A stretch of 43,128 bases of DNA from Akkermansia sp. (GCA_024405455.1 JAKSOT010000008.1:1-43128), one strand, 5' to 3'. Counted from the first letter of the stretch, positions 14,758 to 24,211 are shown. Numbers and translations are program-made. Notes: generated by a model not told the origin, from the letters alone.

Positions 14758-16614
14758 TCATTCTCCCCTCCTGTGCCGCAGGTAGTGGGTGAATTCAATG
14801 ATTTCCGGCACGCGGAAGAGGTGGCAGGCGGCGGCATAGACCGCTGCGCCGATGATGCCGCCCGCGGCCATGGCCCCCAGGCGCAGGAAGAAGTTCCATT
14901 CCGTGAAGTCCCCGAAGAACAGCAGCCGCGCCGCCAGGCAGACGAGCGCCAGCACCAGCCCCGCCGCGCAGATGCGCAGCACGCCCGGTATCAGGATGCC
15001 GCAGGACATGCCGCCCAGCAGCTTCCGCAGGTAGAAGAAGTAGAACAGGAAGTTCACCGTGGTCACCACGGATGTGGTGAGCGCCAGGTACTGCGCCGGC
15101 ATGCCGAGCACCATCACGAACATGTAGTTCAGGCCGATGGAGATGGCGCACGCCACCAGCGCCAGCATGGCCGGCGCCCACGGCTTCTCCAGCGCCAGGA
15201 AGATGGGCTGCAGCACCTTCATCCCCGCGTAGCCCAGCAGCCCCAGAGAGTAGCACGCCAGCACGGACCCCGTCAGCATCGACGCCTCGCTGCCGAAACG
15301 CCCGCCCTGGAAGAACACGCTGGCTATCTGCACGCCCCAAACCGACAGGAACACGGCGGACGGCACCGCGAAGAGCGCCATGAACCGCAGCGCCTTGGCC
15401 AGGTGCTCCGTAATCTCATGCTTGCCGGAGGTGAGCGTCATGCGCGAGACGGTGGGCAGCACCACCATGCCCACGGCCACGCCGAAGAGCGCCACGGGCA
15501 GCTGCCAGAGGTGGAAGCCGCAGCTCAGCGCGGTGACGGAGCCGGGCTCCAGGTACAGTGCGAAGGAGGTGTTGATGAAGATGTTGGTCTGCGTGATGCC
15601 CGCGGCTATCATGCCGGGCACCATCAGGCACCACACCTTCTTGGAGTACGGATCCACGAAGTGCAGCCCGCCGCGCAGGGAGAGGCCGATGTTCCACTCC
15701 ATGCGCCAGCCCAGCTTGCGCAGCTTGGGAACCTGCACCAGTATCTGCGCCACGCCGCCCAGCACCACCGCAATGGCGAAACCGTACAGCGCTTGCGGCC
15801 CGTAGTGAGGGTCGATGATATACCCGATGGCCGCGCCGAAGATGATGGTTGTGAGGTTGAACGCCGCGCTTGCCAGGTTCGGGATGCCGAAGATGCCGAA
15901 CACGTTCAGCGCGCCCATGCACAGAGCGGAGATGGATGCCAGCAGGATGTACGGCCACATGATGCGGCACAGGTCCGTGGCCAGCCCCATGAAGTTGCGC
16001 CGCTCCAGCTGGAGCGTGCCGCCGCGGGACGTGGTGCAGAGCTGCACGTGGTCGCCTGGCTTCAATTCCTCCACCAGCTTGAGGCGGATGCACGGTTTGT
16101 CGAAGCTGATGGCACCGCAGGGCTCGCTGGTGGTGAAGCGGGCCACCTTCACGCCGTCCGCGTCCTCGCCCATGCCCTGGAACGTGGCGGAAAACTCGTA
16201 TTCGTCCGCCAGGCTGTCCTCCGGCAGCTCCAGCGGCGGCGCGGTGAGCTCCACGTTGGCGCGCTCCGGGTAGAGCGCCTGCATGAACGCGCCCGCCAGC
16301 ATCACGCCGATGGCCACCAGGCATATCATGAGCGAGGTGAGCTGGCTCCACACGCGGTTGGCCAGGCGCCACGCCTTCTCCGGGTTGGTCTGCTGCTCCA
16401 CCTTGCTCATCACGCTGGTGAAGCTCTGGGAGAGCGCGCCCTCCGCAAACATGTCGCGCAGCATGTTCGGGATGCGGAACGCCGTCAGGTACGCATCCAG
16501 CGCGCCCGTGGCGCCGAACAGCCGCGTGTACACAATCTCGCGCAGAAGCCCTGTGAACCGGCAGCAGAAGATGGCGGCGGTGGCTATCAGGCTCTTTTTA
16601 TGCAGCGACGACAT
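14758..16614 (-). CDS. murJ: MurJ/MviN lipid II flippase with periplasmic insertion
   Basis: A 618-residue multi-pass membrane protein that flips lipid II for peptidoglycan synthesis. The N-terminus is canonical (TGLLREIVYTRLFGATGALDAYLTAFRIPNMLRDMFAEGALSQSF), and later segments follow the 14-helix MOP pattern. Residues about 118-205 form an extra hydrophilic, beta-rich stretch between TM3 and TM4, where E. coli MurJ has only a short loop. It contains a possible Cys pair (C166, C175). The chain returns to the family at LCRIMWPYILLASISAL. Last gene of the hom-lysC-TPR-TPR-murJ set, convergent with the NadE-like gene and 25 nt from it. Confidence 0.93.
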   Translation of the reverse strand: MSSLHKKSLIATAAIFCCRFTGLLREIVYTRLFGATGALDAYLTAFRIPNMLRDMFAEGALSQSFTSVMSKVEQQTNPEKAWRLANRVWSQLTSLMICLVAIGVMLAGAFMQALYPERANVELTAPPLELPEDSLADEYEFSATFQGMGEDADGVKVARFTTSEPCGAISFDKPCIRLKLVEELKPGDHVQLCTTSRGGTLQLERRNFMGLATDLCRIMWPYILLASISALCMGALNVFGIFGIPNLASAAFNLTTIIFGAAIGYIIDPHYGPQALYGFAIAVVLGGVAQILVQVPKLRKLGWRMEWNIGLSLRGGLHFVDPYSKKVWCLMVPGMIAAGITQTNIFINTSFALYLEPGSVTALSCGFHLWQLPVALFGVAVGMVVLPTVSRMTLTSGKHEITEHLAKALRFMALFAVPSAVFLSVWGVQIASVFFQGGRFGSEASMLTGSVLACYSLGLLGYAGMKVLQPIFLALEKPWAPAMLALVACAISIGLNYMFVMVLGMPAQYLALTTSVVTTVNFLFYFFYLRKLLGGMSCGILIPGVLRICAAGLVLALVCLAARLLFFGDFTEWNFFLRLGAMAAGGIIGAAVYAAACHLFRVPEIIEFTHYLRHRRGE

Positions 16615-16633
16615 GGCGGCTCTATTTCATTCT

Positions 16634-18268
16634 TCAGCGTGTCTTGTCCGGCAGGCCTTCCTTGATTTTCTTGCACCAGGCGCGTGCTTTTGCGGTGTCG
16701 CCCATGATGTAGCGTGTGCGGGCGTACTCGCGCACGGCGTTCTTGTACAGGCGCGGCGCGGCGGCGTCCAGCTTGGCGCGCTGGGCGTCGGAAAGCTTTT
16801 CAATGGCTTCGCAAACCTGGTAGAGCGCGGCGGAGGCGGAGCCGTCCTGCTTGGCCTTGCGCAGCGTGAGCGCCAGATCGTACTTGGCCTGGAGGGCAAC
16901 GCCGTTGGTGATGTCGGGGTTGGCGGCCTCCGCCAGATCGCGGTTGATGCGCAGCCACTTGATGGCCTGGGCGTAGTCCTCCTTGCCGGCGTAGTGCTCG
17001 ATGAGCGCCTGCGCCACCTTGCCGCGCGCCGAGCGGTTGGCCTGCGCTATGCGCGCATTCGCGTCCAGAAACGTCCACGTGCGCTCCAGCAGCTTTGCGC
17101 GCTCCTCTCCTTCGGTGTGGTCGATGAGGTATGCCATGGCCTCGAAGGTGCGGGCGGGGTCGGTCTCGTGCTCCATGAGCCAGCGGTAGTTCAGCGCGGC
17201 CTTTTCCTCGTCCCGCGCGGCGAGGGCTGCCTTCACGCGGACGCGGTAGAGCTCCAGCTCCATCTGGGGTGTGAGCTCGCCGTAGCTTTCCAGGAAGGCG
17301 GCGGACTGCTCCAGCGCCTGCACGCTACCGGCGTGGTCGCCCAGGCGCGTGCGCAGCTCGCTGAGCAGGCGGTAGCACTCCGGCAAGCGGTGGTCCGGGT
17401 CGGGGAACTCCATCATCAGGCGGCGGCAGTGCAGCAGCTTTTCCTCCAGCGTCTTCAGCCCGGCGGCGTTGAGGTGCGGGTTGTCGCGCAGCGCGCCCGC
17501 CACCTCGTCCAGCATCAGGCGGGATGCGGCGGGGCAGGGCGGCCACTTGGCGTTCTCCAGGATGTTGCGTGCCTGCTGGAGCACGGGGTCCTTCACCTCG
17601 CTCACGCTGGCGCGCAGCATTTGGAGGGAGGCTGCCTCCGCGGCCAGCTCCGGCGTGTTGAGGCGCGCCATGACGGCGGGGCCGTCCAGCACGGACACGA
17701 TTTTCACCGCGTTGTCCGCGCGGTTGGCTGCAATGCTGGCCTCCGCCGCGCGGCGGATGGAGCGCAGCAGCAGCGGCGTTTCCGCGGGCTGGCCCAGCAG
17801 GACCTCCTGCAGGCGGCGGTCTATCTTCTGCTCCAGTTCGAAATCCTTGTGCGCGTTCGCGGCATCCGCCAGGCGGTCCAGCGTGTCCGCCGACACCACG
17901 GTCAGGATGTCCGGTATCATCTTGGCGGCCTCTGCCCAGAGGTCGTTGTCCACCAGGCGGGAAACCAGCAGGGCGCGCAACTGCCGCTGGGTGTCGCGGT
18001 TGCCGAGCCATCCCGTACGGGTCTGGAAGTTGTTGGCCAGCTCCAGCAGGTGCGCCTTGTCGCCGCACAGGTCGTCCAGCAGACGGGTGAGCGTGCCGTT
18101 GGCCTCGTAGCTGCTGGCGGTGGCGTCCTGCCCGCCCTGCGCGGCATCGTCCGAGGAGTCGTTGCGGGTCATGAGCACCCACAGCAGCAGACTGACGACA
18201 ATCAGGCTGACGGCAACCTTGGGCAGCGTGTAGTTGTTTTTGCGGGTGGGTCGGAAGCGGCTGTACAT
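16634..18268 (-). CDS. Membrane-anchored TPR-like helical protein
   Basis: A 544-residue protein with one N-terminal transmembrane helix (about 17-34, preceded by RPTRKN) and a long periplasmic helical region with irregular TPR-like pairs (AALNYRWLMEHETDPARTFEAMAYLI and similar). No catalytic motif was found. It lies 21 nt after a second TPR protein and 19 nt before murJ, so a cell-envelope or scaffold function is plausible but unproven. It resembles its upstream neighbour in design (TM plus tandem helices), suggesting a related pair. Confidence 0.75.
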   Translation of the reverse strand: MYSRFRPTRKNNYTLPKVAVSLIVVSLLLWVLMTRNDSSDDAAQGGQDATASSYEANGTLTRLLDDLCGDKAHLLELANNFQTRTGWLGNRDTQRQLRALLVSRLVDNDLWAEAAKMIPDILTVVSADTLDRLADAANAHKDFELEQKIDRRLQEVLLGQPAETPLLLRSIRRAAEASIAANRADNAVKIVSVLDGPAVMARLNTPELAAEAASLQMLRASVSEVKDPVLQQARNILENAKWPPCPAASRLMLDEVAGALRDNPHLNAAGLKTLEEKLLHCRRLMMEFPDPDHRLPECYRLLSELRTRLGDHAGSVQALEQSAAFLESYGELTPQMELELYRVRVKAALAARDEEKAALNYRWLMEHETDPARTFEAMAYLIDHTEGEERAKLLERTWTFLDANARIAQANRSARGKVAQALIEHYAGKEDYAQAIKWLRINRDLAEAANPDITNGVALQAKYDLALTLRKAKQDGSASAALYQVCEAIEKLSDAQRAKLDAAAPRLYKNAVREYARTRYIMGDTAKARAWCKKIKEGLPDKTR

Positions 18269-18289
18269 ACGGATGGAATGGGGAAACGG

Positions 18290-19924
18290 TTATCTGCGGC
18301 GGCGCGAGGTGCGTCTGGCGGGCGTGCGGCGGGCGCTGGCGCGCGCGGGTTGCGCGGAGGGCGCGGGTTGGGCGGGTGCCGCGGCATCCGGTGCAGGCAC
18401 GGGTGCGGTCACGTTGGGGGTGAGCTGTTGCATGCACGCGGCGATGGCCTCCTGCACCTCTTGGGCATCCTCGTCGTCGCTAGCCACGGCGGGTGCCAGG
18501 TTCTGCCAGGCCTCCAGCGACTGCTGCCAGAGCCCGGCATCCGCCAGTGCTTTTGCGTGGCCGAAGGCGGCGGTGCGGTAGTTCACGCTGGTGGCGGGAA
18601 TGAGCGAGAGCGCCTGGGCGTAGGCGGAAGCCGCCTGCTGCGGCTTCTTCTGCGGCTCGTAGGATTGCGCGGCGAGTATCCATGCACGCGCAAGCGACTC
18701 GCGGTCGTCCTCGAACTGGCTCGTGCGCAGGCTCAGGCACTCGTTAAAGAATTGGGTGGCCTCCTCCGCGCGCTCCAGTTTCAGCAGGCAGCGCCCGGCA
18801 CCCTCCAGCGCCTGCACGCGCAGAGCGGGTTCCTGCGTGCCTTCCAGCACGCGGTTGAAGTCATCCAGGGCGGGGGTGTGCTGCTCCAGCAGCAGTTGCA
18901 CCCAGCCGCGCTGGCCGTACAGGCAGGGCCAGAAGAAGTCCGTGCGCGGCACGGCACCCTCCGCCAAGCCCTCCGCGCGGTTCAGCAGACCGAGCGCCTG
19001 CAGGTGGCTGCCGCGCTCCTCTGCAATGGCGGCCAGTTCCCGTAGCGCGAACACGCGGCACAGCGCGTCCGCCGCGCTGTTGCCCAAATCCTGCTCGCCG
19101 CTGCGCAGCAGCTTCTCCGCGCGGTCGCGTTCGCCCTGCACCAGCAGCACCGCCCCGCGGCACACGCGTGCGGCGGGGCTCAGCGCGCCCTCGTCCTCCC
19201 CGGCGGCTTTCAAGGCCTCTGCGTAACAGCGGTCGGCGGCCGCCTGGTCGCCCGTGGCGCGGTGGATGTTGCCCAGATAGACGTTGATGCTGGAAACGAG
19301 GGTGGCGGCGTCATCCCCCAGCGGGGAGGCCTCCTTCAAGATTTCCTCCAGCTGCGGCAGCAGGTCGTCGTTCCCCTTGCCGGCGGCAATGGCGGCGGTG
19401 GCAATGCGGGAAAGCGCGTCCGCCTGCTCCGGGGTGGATTTTTCAGAGGCGAAGATGTCGCTCGCGTAGCGGTAGAAGGCGGTGGCGGTGTCCGCGTGGC
19501 GGGCATCCACCATGGCGTCTCCCACGCTGAGCGCGCGCCGCGCCCACACTGAATCTTTGGGCACCTTGCGGAACAAGCCGGAGAGCAGCCGCGCCGCGTG
19601 CTCCACGCGCCCGCGCTGCATCAGCGACTGCGCCAGCAGCCACTCCGCTTCCCGCCGTATCCGCTCGTCCTGAATCCAAGAGAGCGCGGCGTCCGGGTCC
19701 TGCACCATGGTTTCCAGCTGTTCGTCGCTGGCGGTGGAAGACTGCATGAAGCTGGTGAGGTTGCTGACTGCGGCCTCGTTGAGGGCCTCCGCCACCTTGC
19801 CGGAGGCCGATGCCTCCCGGTAGCCCTGGTTGTACCCCAGGTTGAACAGAACGTACCCGGAGCCCAGCACCGCCGCGGCCAGCAGCGCGCACGCCGCCAC
19901 CTTTACCGCGGGCTTGAACTCCAT
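18290..19924 (-). CDS. Membrane-anchored tetratricopeptide repeat protein
   Basis: A 544-residue protein. It has an N-terminal transmembrane helix (about 7-27, VKVAACALLAAAVLGSGYVLF), then about ten TPR-type helix pairs (for example LGNIHRATGDQAAADRCYAEALKAAG and FGHAKALADAGLWQQSLEAWQNL). The tail is disordered and Ala/Pro/Arg-rich, ending in RRR. ATG 19924 has GAGGGG upstream. A GTG at 19966 overlapping the lysC stop as GTGA is an alternative that would add 14 residues. Co-transcribed with lysC. It probably acts as a protein-protein scaffold at the inner membrane; the partner is unknown. Confidence 0.75.
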   Translation of the reverse strand: MEFKPAVKVAACALLAAAVLGSGYVLFNLGYNQGYREASASGKVAEALNEAAVSNLTSFMQSSTASDEQLETMVQDPDAALSWIQDERIRREAEWLLAQSLMQRGRVEHAARLLSGLFRKVPKDSVWARRALSVGDAMVDARHADTATAFYRYASDIFASEKSTPEQADALSRIATAAIAAGKGNDDLLPQLEEILKEASPLGDDAATLVSSINVYLGNIHRATGDQAAADRCYAEALKAAGEDEGALSPAARVCRGAVLLVQGERDRAEKLLRSGEQDLGNSAADALCRVFALRELAAIAEERGSHLQALGLLNRAEGLAEGAVPRTDFFWPCLYGQRGWVQLLLEQHTPALDDFNRVLEGTQEPALRVQALEGAGRCLLKLERAEEATQFFNECLSLRTSQFEDDRESLARAWILAAQSYEPQKKPQQAASAYAQALSLIPATSVNYRTAAFGHAKALADAGLWQQSLEAWQNLAPAVASDDEDAQEVQEAIAACMQQLTPNVTAPVPAPDAAAPAQPAPSAQPARASARRTPARRTSRRRR

Positions 19925-19962
19925 GCCACGCCCCTCTTCGGGCAGCCCTGGTCCGTCCTCCG

Positions 19963-21189
19963 TCACTCCTGCACGGTGTTGAGGTGGAAGGCGTCGTGCA
20001 CCACGCGGGCGGCCTGCTCGATGTCCGCCGCGGGCACGGTGGTGGTGATGCGGATTTCCGAGGTGGCGATCATGCCGGTCTCAATCCCGGCGTCCGCCAG
20101 CGCGCGGAACATGGTGGCCGCCACGCCGGAGTTGGAGCGCATGCCCACGCCCACCACGGACAGCTTGGCCAATCCCGCCTCCGTTTCCAGCTTCGCCTCC
20201 GCGCCGAACTGCGGCAGAACCTTCTGCAGCGCCGCCTGCGCCGCGCCCAGGTCGCCCATGTTCATGGTGAGCGACTGGCGGGCGTGGCCGTCGTGCGCGG
20301 TGTTGGCCACAATCATGTCCACGTTGATTTCCGCATCGGAAAGGGCGGAGAGGATGATGGCGGTGTAGGGGACGGGCTCGCTGATGTTGGAGATGGTGAG
20401 GCGGGCCTGGTTGCGTTCAATGGAGACGCCGCGAATGACGAGGGACTCCATGGCTGGTGTTTCTTCTTGCACGATAGTACCGGGGTTGTTGTTCATGGAA
20501 TTGCGGACCTCGAACACCACGCCGAATTTCTTGGCGAATTCGACGGAGCGGGCCTGCATGACTTTCGAGCCGCTGGAGGCCATCTCCAGCATCTCGTCGT
20601 AGGAGAGTACGGGTAGCTTGCGGGCGTCCTTCACCACGCGCGGATCGCACGTGTACACGCCGTCCACGTCCGTGTAGATCTGGCACAGGTCAGCCTTCAC
20701 CGCAGCCGCCAGCGCAATGGCCGACAAGTCGGACCCGCCGCGGCCGAGCGTGCAGATGGCGCCGTCCGCCGCGATGCCTTGGAAACCCGCGCAGATGCAG
20801 ATGTAGCCCTCGTCCAGCGCGGTGGTGACGGCTGCGGGGTCGATGCGGTGGATGCGTGCGCGGGTGTGGGAACCGTAGGTGAAGATGCCGGCCTGGCGGC
20901 CGGTGAAGCTGCGGGCCTTGAAGCCCATTTCCGTGATGGCCATGCCCAGCAGGGCGATGGATTGCTGTTCCCCCGTGGCCATCAGCATGTCCAGCTCGCG
21001 CGTCGGCGGGTTCTCGGAAACCTCGTGCGCCATGCCGATGAGGCGGTCCGTCACGCCGCTCATGGCGGAGACGACGGCCACCACGCGGTTGCCGGCCTTA
21101 TGTGTTTCCACGAGCCTGCGTGCGACGTTGCGGATGCGGTCGATGCTGCCGACGGACGAGCCGCCGTATTTCTGGACGATGAGTGCCAT
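19963..21189 (-). CDS. lysC: Aspartate kinase
   Basis: Phosphorylates aspartate, the first step of the Lys/Thr/Met/diaminopimelate pathway. The 408-residue protein has the N-terminal KYGGSSVGS motif (8-16), the conserved GRGGSDLSAIALAAA segment (about 150) and YTDVDGVYTCDPR (about 173-185), followed by two ACT domains (about 265-400) for amino-acid feedback. It begins 3 nt after hom, a classic functional pairing. Its stop is followed by the TPR gene. Confidence 0.97.
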   Translation of the reverse strand: MALIVQKYGGSSVGSIDRIRNVARRLVETHKAGNRVVAVVSAMSGVTDRLIGMAHEVSENPPTRELDMLMATGEQQSIALLGMAITEMGFKARSFTGRQAGIFTYGSHTRARIHRIDPAAVTTALDEGYICICAGFQGIAADGAICTLGRGGSDLSAIALAAAVKADLCQIYTDVDGVYTCDPRVVKDARKLPVLSYDEMLEMASSGSKVMQARSVEFAKKFGVVFEVRNSMNNNPGTIVQEETPAMESLVIRGVSIERNQARLTISNISEPVPYTAIILSALSDAEINVDMIVANTAHDGHARQSLTMNMGDLGAAQAALQKVLPQFGAEAKLETEAGLAKLSVVGVGMRSNSGVAATMFRALADAGIETGMIATSEIRITTTVPAADIEQAARVVHDAFHLNTVQE

Positions 21190-21192
21190 GGG

Positions 21193-22509
21193 TTATGCTT
21201 CTTCGTTGAGGGTTTCGATGCGGAAGACGGCGGGGTGCGGCGCAATGCCCGGGCGCTCGCCCAGCTCCGCCAGCGCCCGGCACAGCCTGCCCCACGGGCA
21301 TGCGTGCAGCAGGAACACCAGGTCGCACGTCTCCTCCACGTCCTCGTGCCCGCGCGACATGGTGGCGGAGATGCCGATGTCAAACTTGGCCAGTTCCGTG
21401 GCGATGGTGGCGATGATGCCCGGGGTGTCCGACACCTGGAAGCGGACGTAGTACGGGGTGACGGTGTCCTCCAGGGGCATGAGGGAGAGCTGCTTGGTGT
21501 AGGGGTGGAAGCCGCTGTGGTACTCCGGGTGGCGGCGTTCGCGCATGGCGAGCATCACGTCGCCCAGCACGGCGCTGGCAGTGGGGTTCTTGCCCGCCCC
21601 GCGGCCGTAGAAGATGGTCTCGCCCACAATGTCGCCGTGCACCGCAATGGCGTTGAACACGCCGTACACGTTGGAGAGCATGTGGTGCCGTGAGACGAAG
21701 CTCGGCTGCACGCGCAGCTCCAGCGCGTCGCTCTCCTCGTGGTGGCGGATCACCATCAGCAGCTTGATGTTGTAGCCAAGCTCCCGCGCAAAGTGGAAGT
21801 CCACCGGGGTGACGCGCTCGATGCCGTACACGGCGATGCTCTCCGGCGAGAGCGGGGTGCCGTACGCCAGCATGGCCAGGATGAGCGCCTTGTGCGCGGC
21901 GTCCCACCCGTTCACGTCCAGCGTGGGGTCCGCCTCCGCGTATCCCTTGCGCTGCGCGGCGTCCAGGGCCTCCCGGTAGGAGATGCCCTTGCGCTCCATG
22001 GAGGAGAGGATGTAGTTGCTGGTGCCGTTGATGATGCCGGTGATGCGGCGCACGTGGTTGCACACCAGGGAATTCTGCAGGCTCTGGATGATGGGGATGC
22101 CGCCGCCGCAGGACGCCTCGAAGTACAGCGGCGTGCTCGTCTCCGCGGAAAGCCGGAACAGCTCGCCCCCGTATTCCGCCAGCAGCGCCTTGTTGCCCGT
22201 CACCACCGGCTTGTGCGCGTTCAGCGCCGCCTTCACCAGCTCGTGCGCCTCGTCCGTGCCCCCTATCAGTTCGATGACGATGTCGATCTCCGGGTCCTCC
22301 ACCAGCTCCCGCCAGTTGTCCGTCAGCAGCGCCGGGTCTATCTCCACGTCGCGCTTGCGGTGGATGTCGCGCACCGCCACGCGCTTCACCGCGTACGGGA
22401 TGCCCGTGCGCGCCTGCAGCAAATCGTTGTTACGGCACAGGGTCTCGTACACCCCGGTGCCCACCGTGCCCAGCCCCGCCAGGCCTATCTGTAACGCTTT
22501 GGAATTCAT
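21193..22509 (-). CDS. hom: Homoserine dehydrogenase
   Basis: Reduces aspartate semialdehyde to homoserine for Thr and Met synthesis. The 438-residue protein has a Rossmann start (IGLAGLGTVGTGVYE), TGNKALLAEYG, the catalytic-region signature GIINGTSNYILSSM (about 183-196) and EADPTLDVNGWDAAHK (about 216-231), and a C-terminal ACT domain. ATG 22509 is chosen because a good promoter lies just upstream; the longer frame starting at 22536 would begin inside that promoter. First gene of the hom-lysC-TPR-TPR-murJ operon. The predicted 5' leader is only about 5 nt. Confidence 0.97.
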   Translation of the reverse strand: MNSKALQIGLAGLGTVGTGVYETLCRNNDLLQARTGIPYAVKRVAVRDIHRKRDVEIDPALLTDNWRELVEDPEIDIVIELIGGTDEAHELVKAALNAHKPVVTGNKALLAEYGGELFRLSAETSTPLYFEASCGGGIPIIQSLQNSLVCNHVRRITGIINGTSNYILSSMERKGISYREALDAAQRKGYAEADPTLDVNGWDAAHKALILAMLAYGTPLSPESIAVYGIERVTPVDFHFARELGYNIKLLMVIRHHEESDALELRVQPSFVSRHHMLSNVYGVFNAIAVHGDIVGETIFYGRGAGKNPTASAVLGDVMLAMRERRHPEYHSGFHPYTKQLSLMPLEDTVTPYYVRFQVSDTPGIIATIATELAKFDIGISATMSRGHEDVEETCDLVFLLHACPWGRLCRALAELGERPGIAPHPAVFRIETLNEEA

Positions 22510-22520
22510 GCGCGGGCGAT

Positions 22521-22549
22521 ATTTTACCATCTCCAACCCCGCCTTTCAA
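22521..22549 (-). promoter_or_regulatory. Promoter of the hom-lysC operon
   Basis: Minus-strand TTGAAA (22544-22549), 17-bp spacer, TAAAAT (22521-22526). Only 11 nt separate the -10 box from the hom ATG, so the mRNA would be nearly leaderless. Confidence 0.7.
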
Positions 22550-22647
22550 GCCTATATTGCGCCCGCTCCCCGACTTTTACGCGCGCGCACCGCCTCCCCC
22601 GACTTCAGCCACACCGCTCCAAACAATAATCGCGCCACGGGGGGGGG

Positions 22648-22680
22648 TATGGGCGGCGGCACCCATATCAGATTTTTTTA
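22648..22680 (+). terminator. Hairpin plus T-run upstream of abiE
   Basis: TATGGG-8 nt-CCCATA stem followed by a run of seven T (22673-22679). It has the form of an intrinsic terminator on the plus strand although no plus-strand gene precedes it. It may insulate the island from incoming transcription. Confidence 0.4.
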
Positions 22681-22731
22681 CAACAAAATCGAAAATAAAT
22701 AAAAAATCAATTTTAATGTAAAAAAAACAAC

Positions 22732-22760
22732 TTGACGTGCAGGGTTGTGCGGCGTACGAT
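22732..22760 (+). promoter_or_regulatory. Promoter of the abiE operon
   Basis: TTGACG (22732-22737), 17-bp spacer, TACGAT (22755-22760), with the abiEi ATG 14 nt further on. AT-rich sequence lies immediately upstream. Confidence 0.7.
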
Positions 22761-22774
22761 TTCCTGCAGCAGGA

Positions 22775-23371
22775 ATGAGAGGCAAATGGGAACAGCTGGT
22801 TGCAGCCATTCGGCGGCACGGCAATGCCGTTAGCACGGCACAGGCGGGGAGCGCGGGAATTTCCCGCGCGCTGCTGGCGTACTATGCCGCGCAGGGAAGC
22901 GTGGTGCGTGTGCGGCACGGCGTGTATGCATTGCCGGATGACTTGCGCGATGAGATGGTGGAGACCCTGCGCGTGGCATCGCACGCCGTTCTTTCCCATG
23001 AAACGGCGCTTTTTCTGCACGGCCTGACCAACCGCACGCCTTTTCGCCTCATGCTCACCATACCATCGGACACCTCGCTACCCGCCAGCCTCAAGGGTGC
23101 GGTACGGTGCTTCTATGTGAGCCCGCGGCTGCACCGCCTGGGAATGACCACCGCAATCAACAACCTGGGCCACAGAGTGCGCTGCTATGATGCGGAGCGC
23201 ACCATCTGCGACCTGCTGCGCAGCCGCTCCAAGATGGATGCGGAAATCCTGTCCGATGCCCTGAAACGCTATGCCGCATGGCCGCGGCGGGATTTGAACA
23301 GGCTCATGGAATACGCTTCCCTACTGCGCGTGCAGAATGCCGTCCGCATCTATCTGGAACCTCTCCTATGA
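22775..23371 (+). CDS. abiEi: AbiEi-family antitoxin / transcriptional regulator
   Basis: A 198-residue type IV antitoxin-like protein. The N-terminal winged-helix region follows the family pattern (AAIRRHGNAVSTAQAGSAGISRALLAYY, then VVRVRHGVYALPDD), and the C-terminal domain has SHETALFLHGL and CYDAERTICDLL, typical of AbiEi. ATG 22775 fits the family start and the promoter; a TTG at 22745 would lie within the promoter. Its stop overlaps the next ATG as ATGA, as is usual for the AbiE pair. AbiEi represses its own operon and counteracts AbiEii; here that role is inferred by family. Confidence 0.88.
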   Translation: MRGKWEQLVAAIRRHGNAVSTAQAGSAGISRALLAYYAAQGSVVRVRHGVYALPDDLRDEMVETLRVASHAVLSHETALFLHGLTNRTPFRLMLTIPSDTSLPASLKGAVRCFYVSPRLHRLGMTTAINNLGHRVRCYDAERTICDLLRSRSKMDAEILSDALKRYAAWPRRDLNRLMEYASLLRVQNAVRIYLEPLL

Positions 23372-24192
23372 CCCCGCTTGAAAAAAGCCTCAAGGCCAGG
23401 CTGAACAACTACGCTCTCGCAAACGGCATTGCCCCGCAAGTCGCTTTGCAGGACTACATGTTCCAGCGCTTTCTGATCCGCCTTTCGCGTTCCCGTCACA
23501 AAGAGTACTTCCTCCTCAAGGGCGGGCTTCTGGTTGCCAACCTCGTGGGGTGGCACTACCGCTCCACGCTGGATATGGATGTGACCCTGCGCCACTTCCC
23601 CCTTTCAGCGGCGACCCTGCGCCGTGCTTGGGAGGAGATTGTCACCGTGCCCATGGATGACGGCGTGCGCTTTGCATGGGTATCGTCCACTCCCTCGCGG
23701 CCGGACGACCCGTACGGCGGTCTCAGCATACGCTTTGACGCCACCTACGGCAGCATACGCGTGGCCCTTTCCATGGATGTGACAGCAGGTGACGCCGTGG
23801 CCGGCTCGCGAGAATACGAAATCCCGGGCATCTTGGAACCGGAATCCGCCTTTTCCCTATACGGATACAGCGTGGAGACCATTCTCGCGGAAAAGGTGGA
23901 GACCATCTTGCGGCGCGGACTCCTCAACACCCGCACCAAGGATTTCTACGATGTGCTGGCTCTCACCCGCATGCATCCGGTTGACAGGCGGGATTTCCTC
24001 TCTGCGCTCAATGCCACTGCGGAACACCGAGGAACACAATCCCTGCTGCGCTCCCCCGCCACCATCATCGACAATCTGGAGCGGGACCGCGTTATGCTTG
24101 CCAGATGGCAACGGTACTCCGCCCAGTATCCCTACGCCGCCAACATCACGTTCGCGGATTGCCTGTCCGCCCTCCGCGCCCTCCTTGCCTAG
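23368..24192 (+). CDS. abiEii: AbiEii/AbiGii-family nucleotidyltransferase toxin
   Basis: A 274-residue nucleotidyltransferase toxin of a type IV toxin-antitoxin / abortive-infection system. The polymerase-beta-like active site is seen as LLKGGLLVANLVGWHYRST followed by LDMDVTL (about 50-75), giving the GG and D-x-D elements. The AEKVETILRRG and NTRTKDFYDVL motifs (about 170-195) are also family hallmarks. Family members transfer nucleotides to tRNA or other targets and halt growth. It is translationally coupled to abiEi by a 4-nt overlap. Both genes share the high GC of the host, so any acquisition is not recent or came from a similar genome. Confidence 0.9.
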   Translation: MTPLEKSLKARLNNYALANGIAPQVALQDYMFQRFLIRLSRSRHKEYFLLKGGLLVANLVGWHYRSTLDMDVTLRHFPLSAATLRRAWEEIVTVPMDDGVRFAWVSSTPSRPDDPYGGLSIRFDATYGSIRVALSMDVTAGDAVAGSREYEIPGILEPESAFSLYGYSVETILAEKVETILRRGLLNTRTKDFYDVLALTRMHPVDRRDFLSALNATAEHRGTQSLLRSPATIIDNLERDRVMLARWQRYSAQYPYAANITFADCLSALRALLA

Positions 24193-24211
24193 CACGCCCG
24201 GATGCACCCCC

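Noticed and set aside
14773..16665. A 630-codon plus-strand frame antisense to murJ
   Set aside because: Composition is typical of a mirror frame (Gln/His/Arg/Gly-rich), while murJ motifs are unmistakable on the minus strand.
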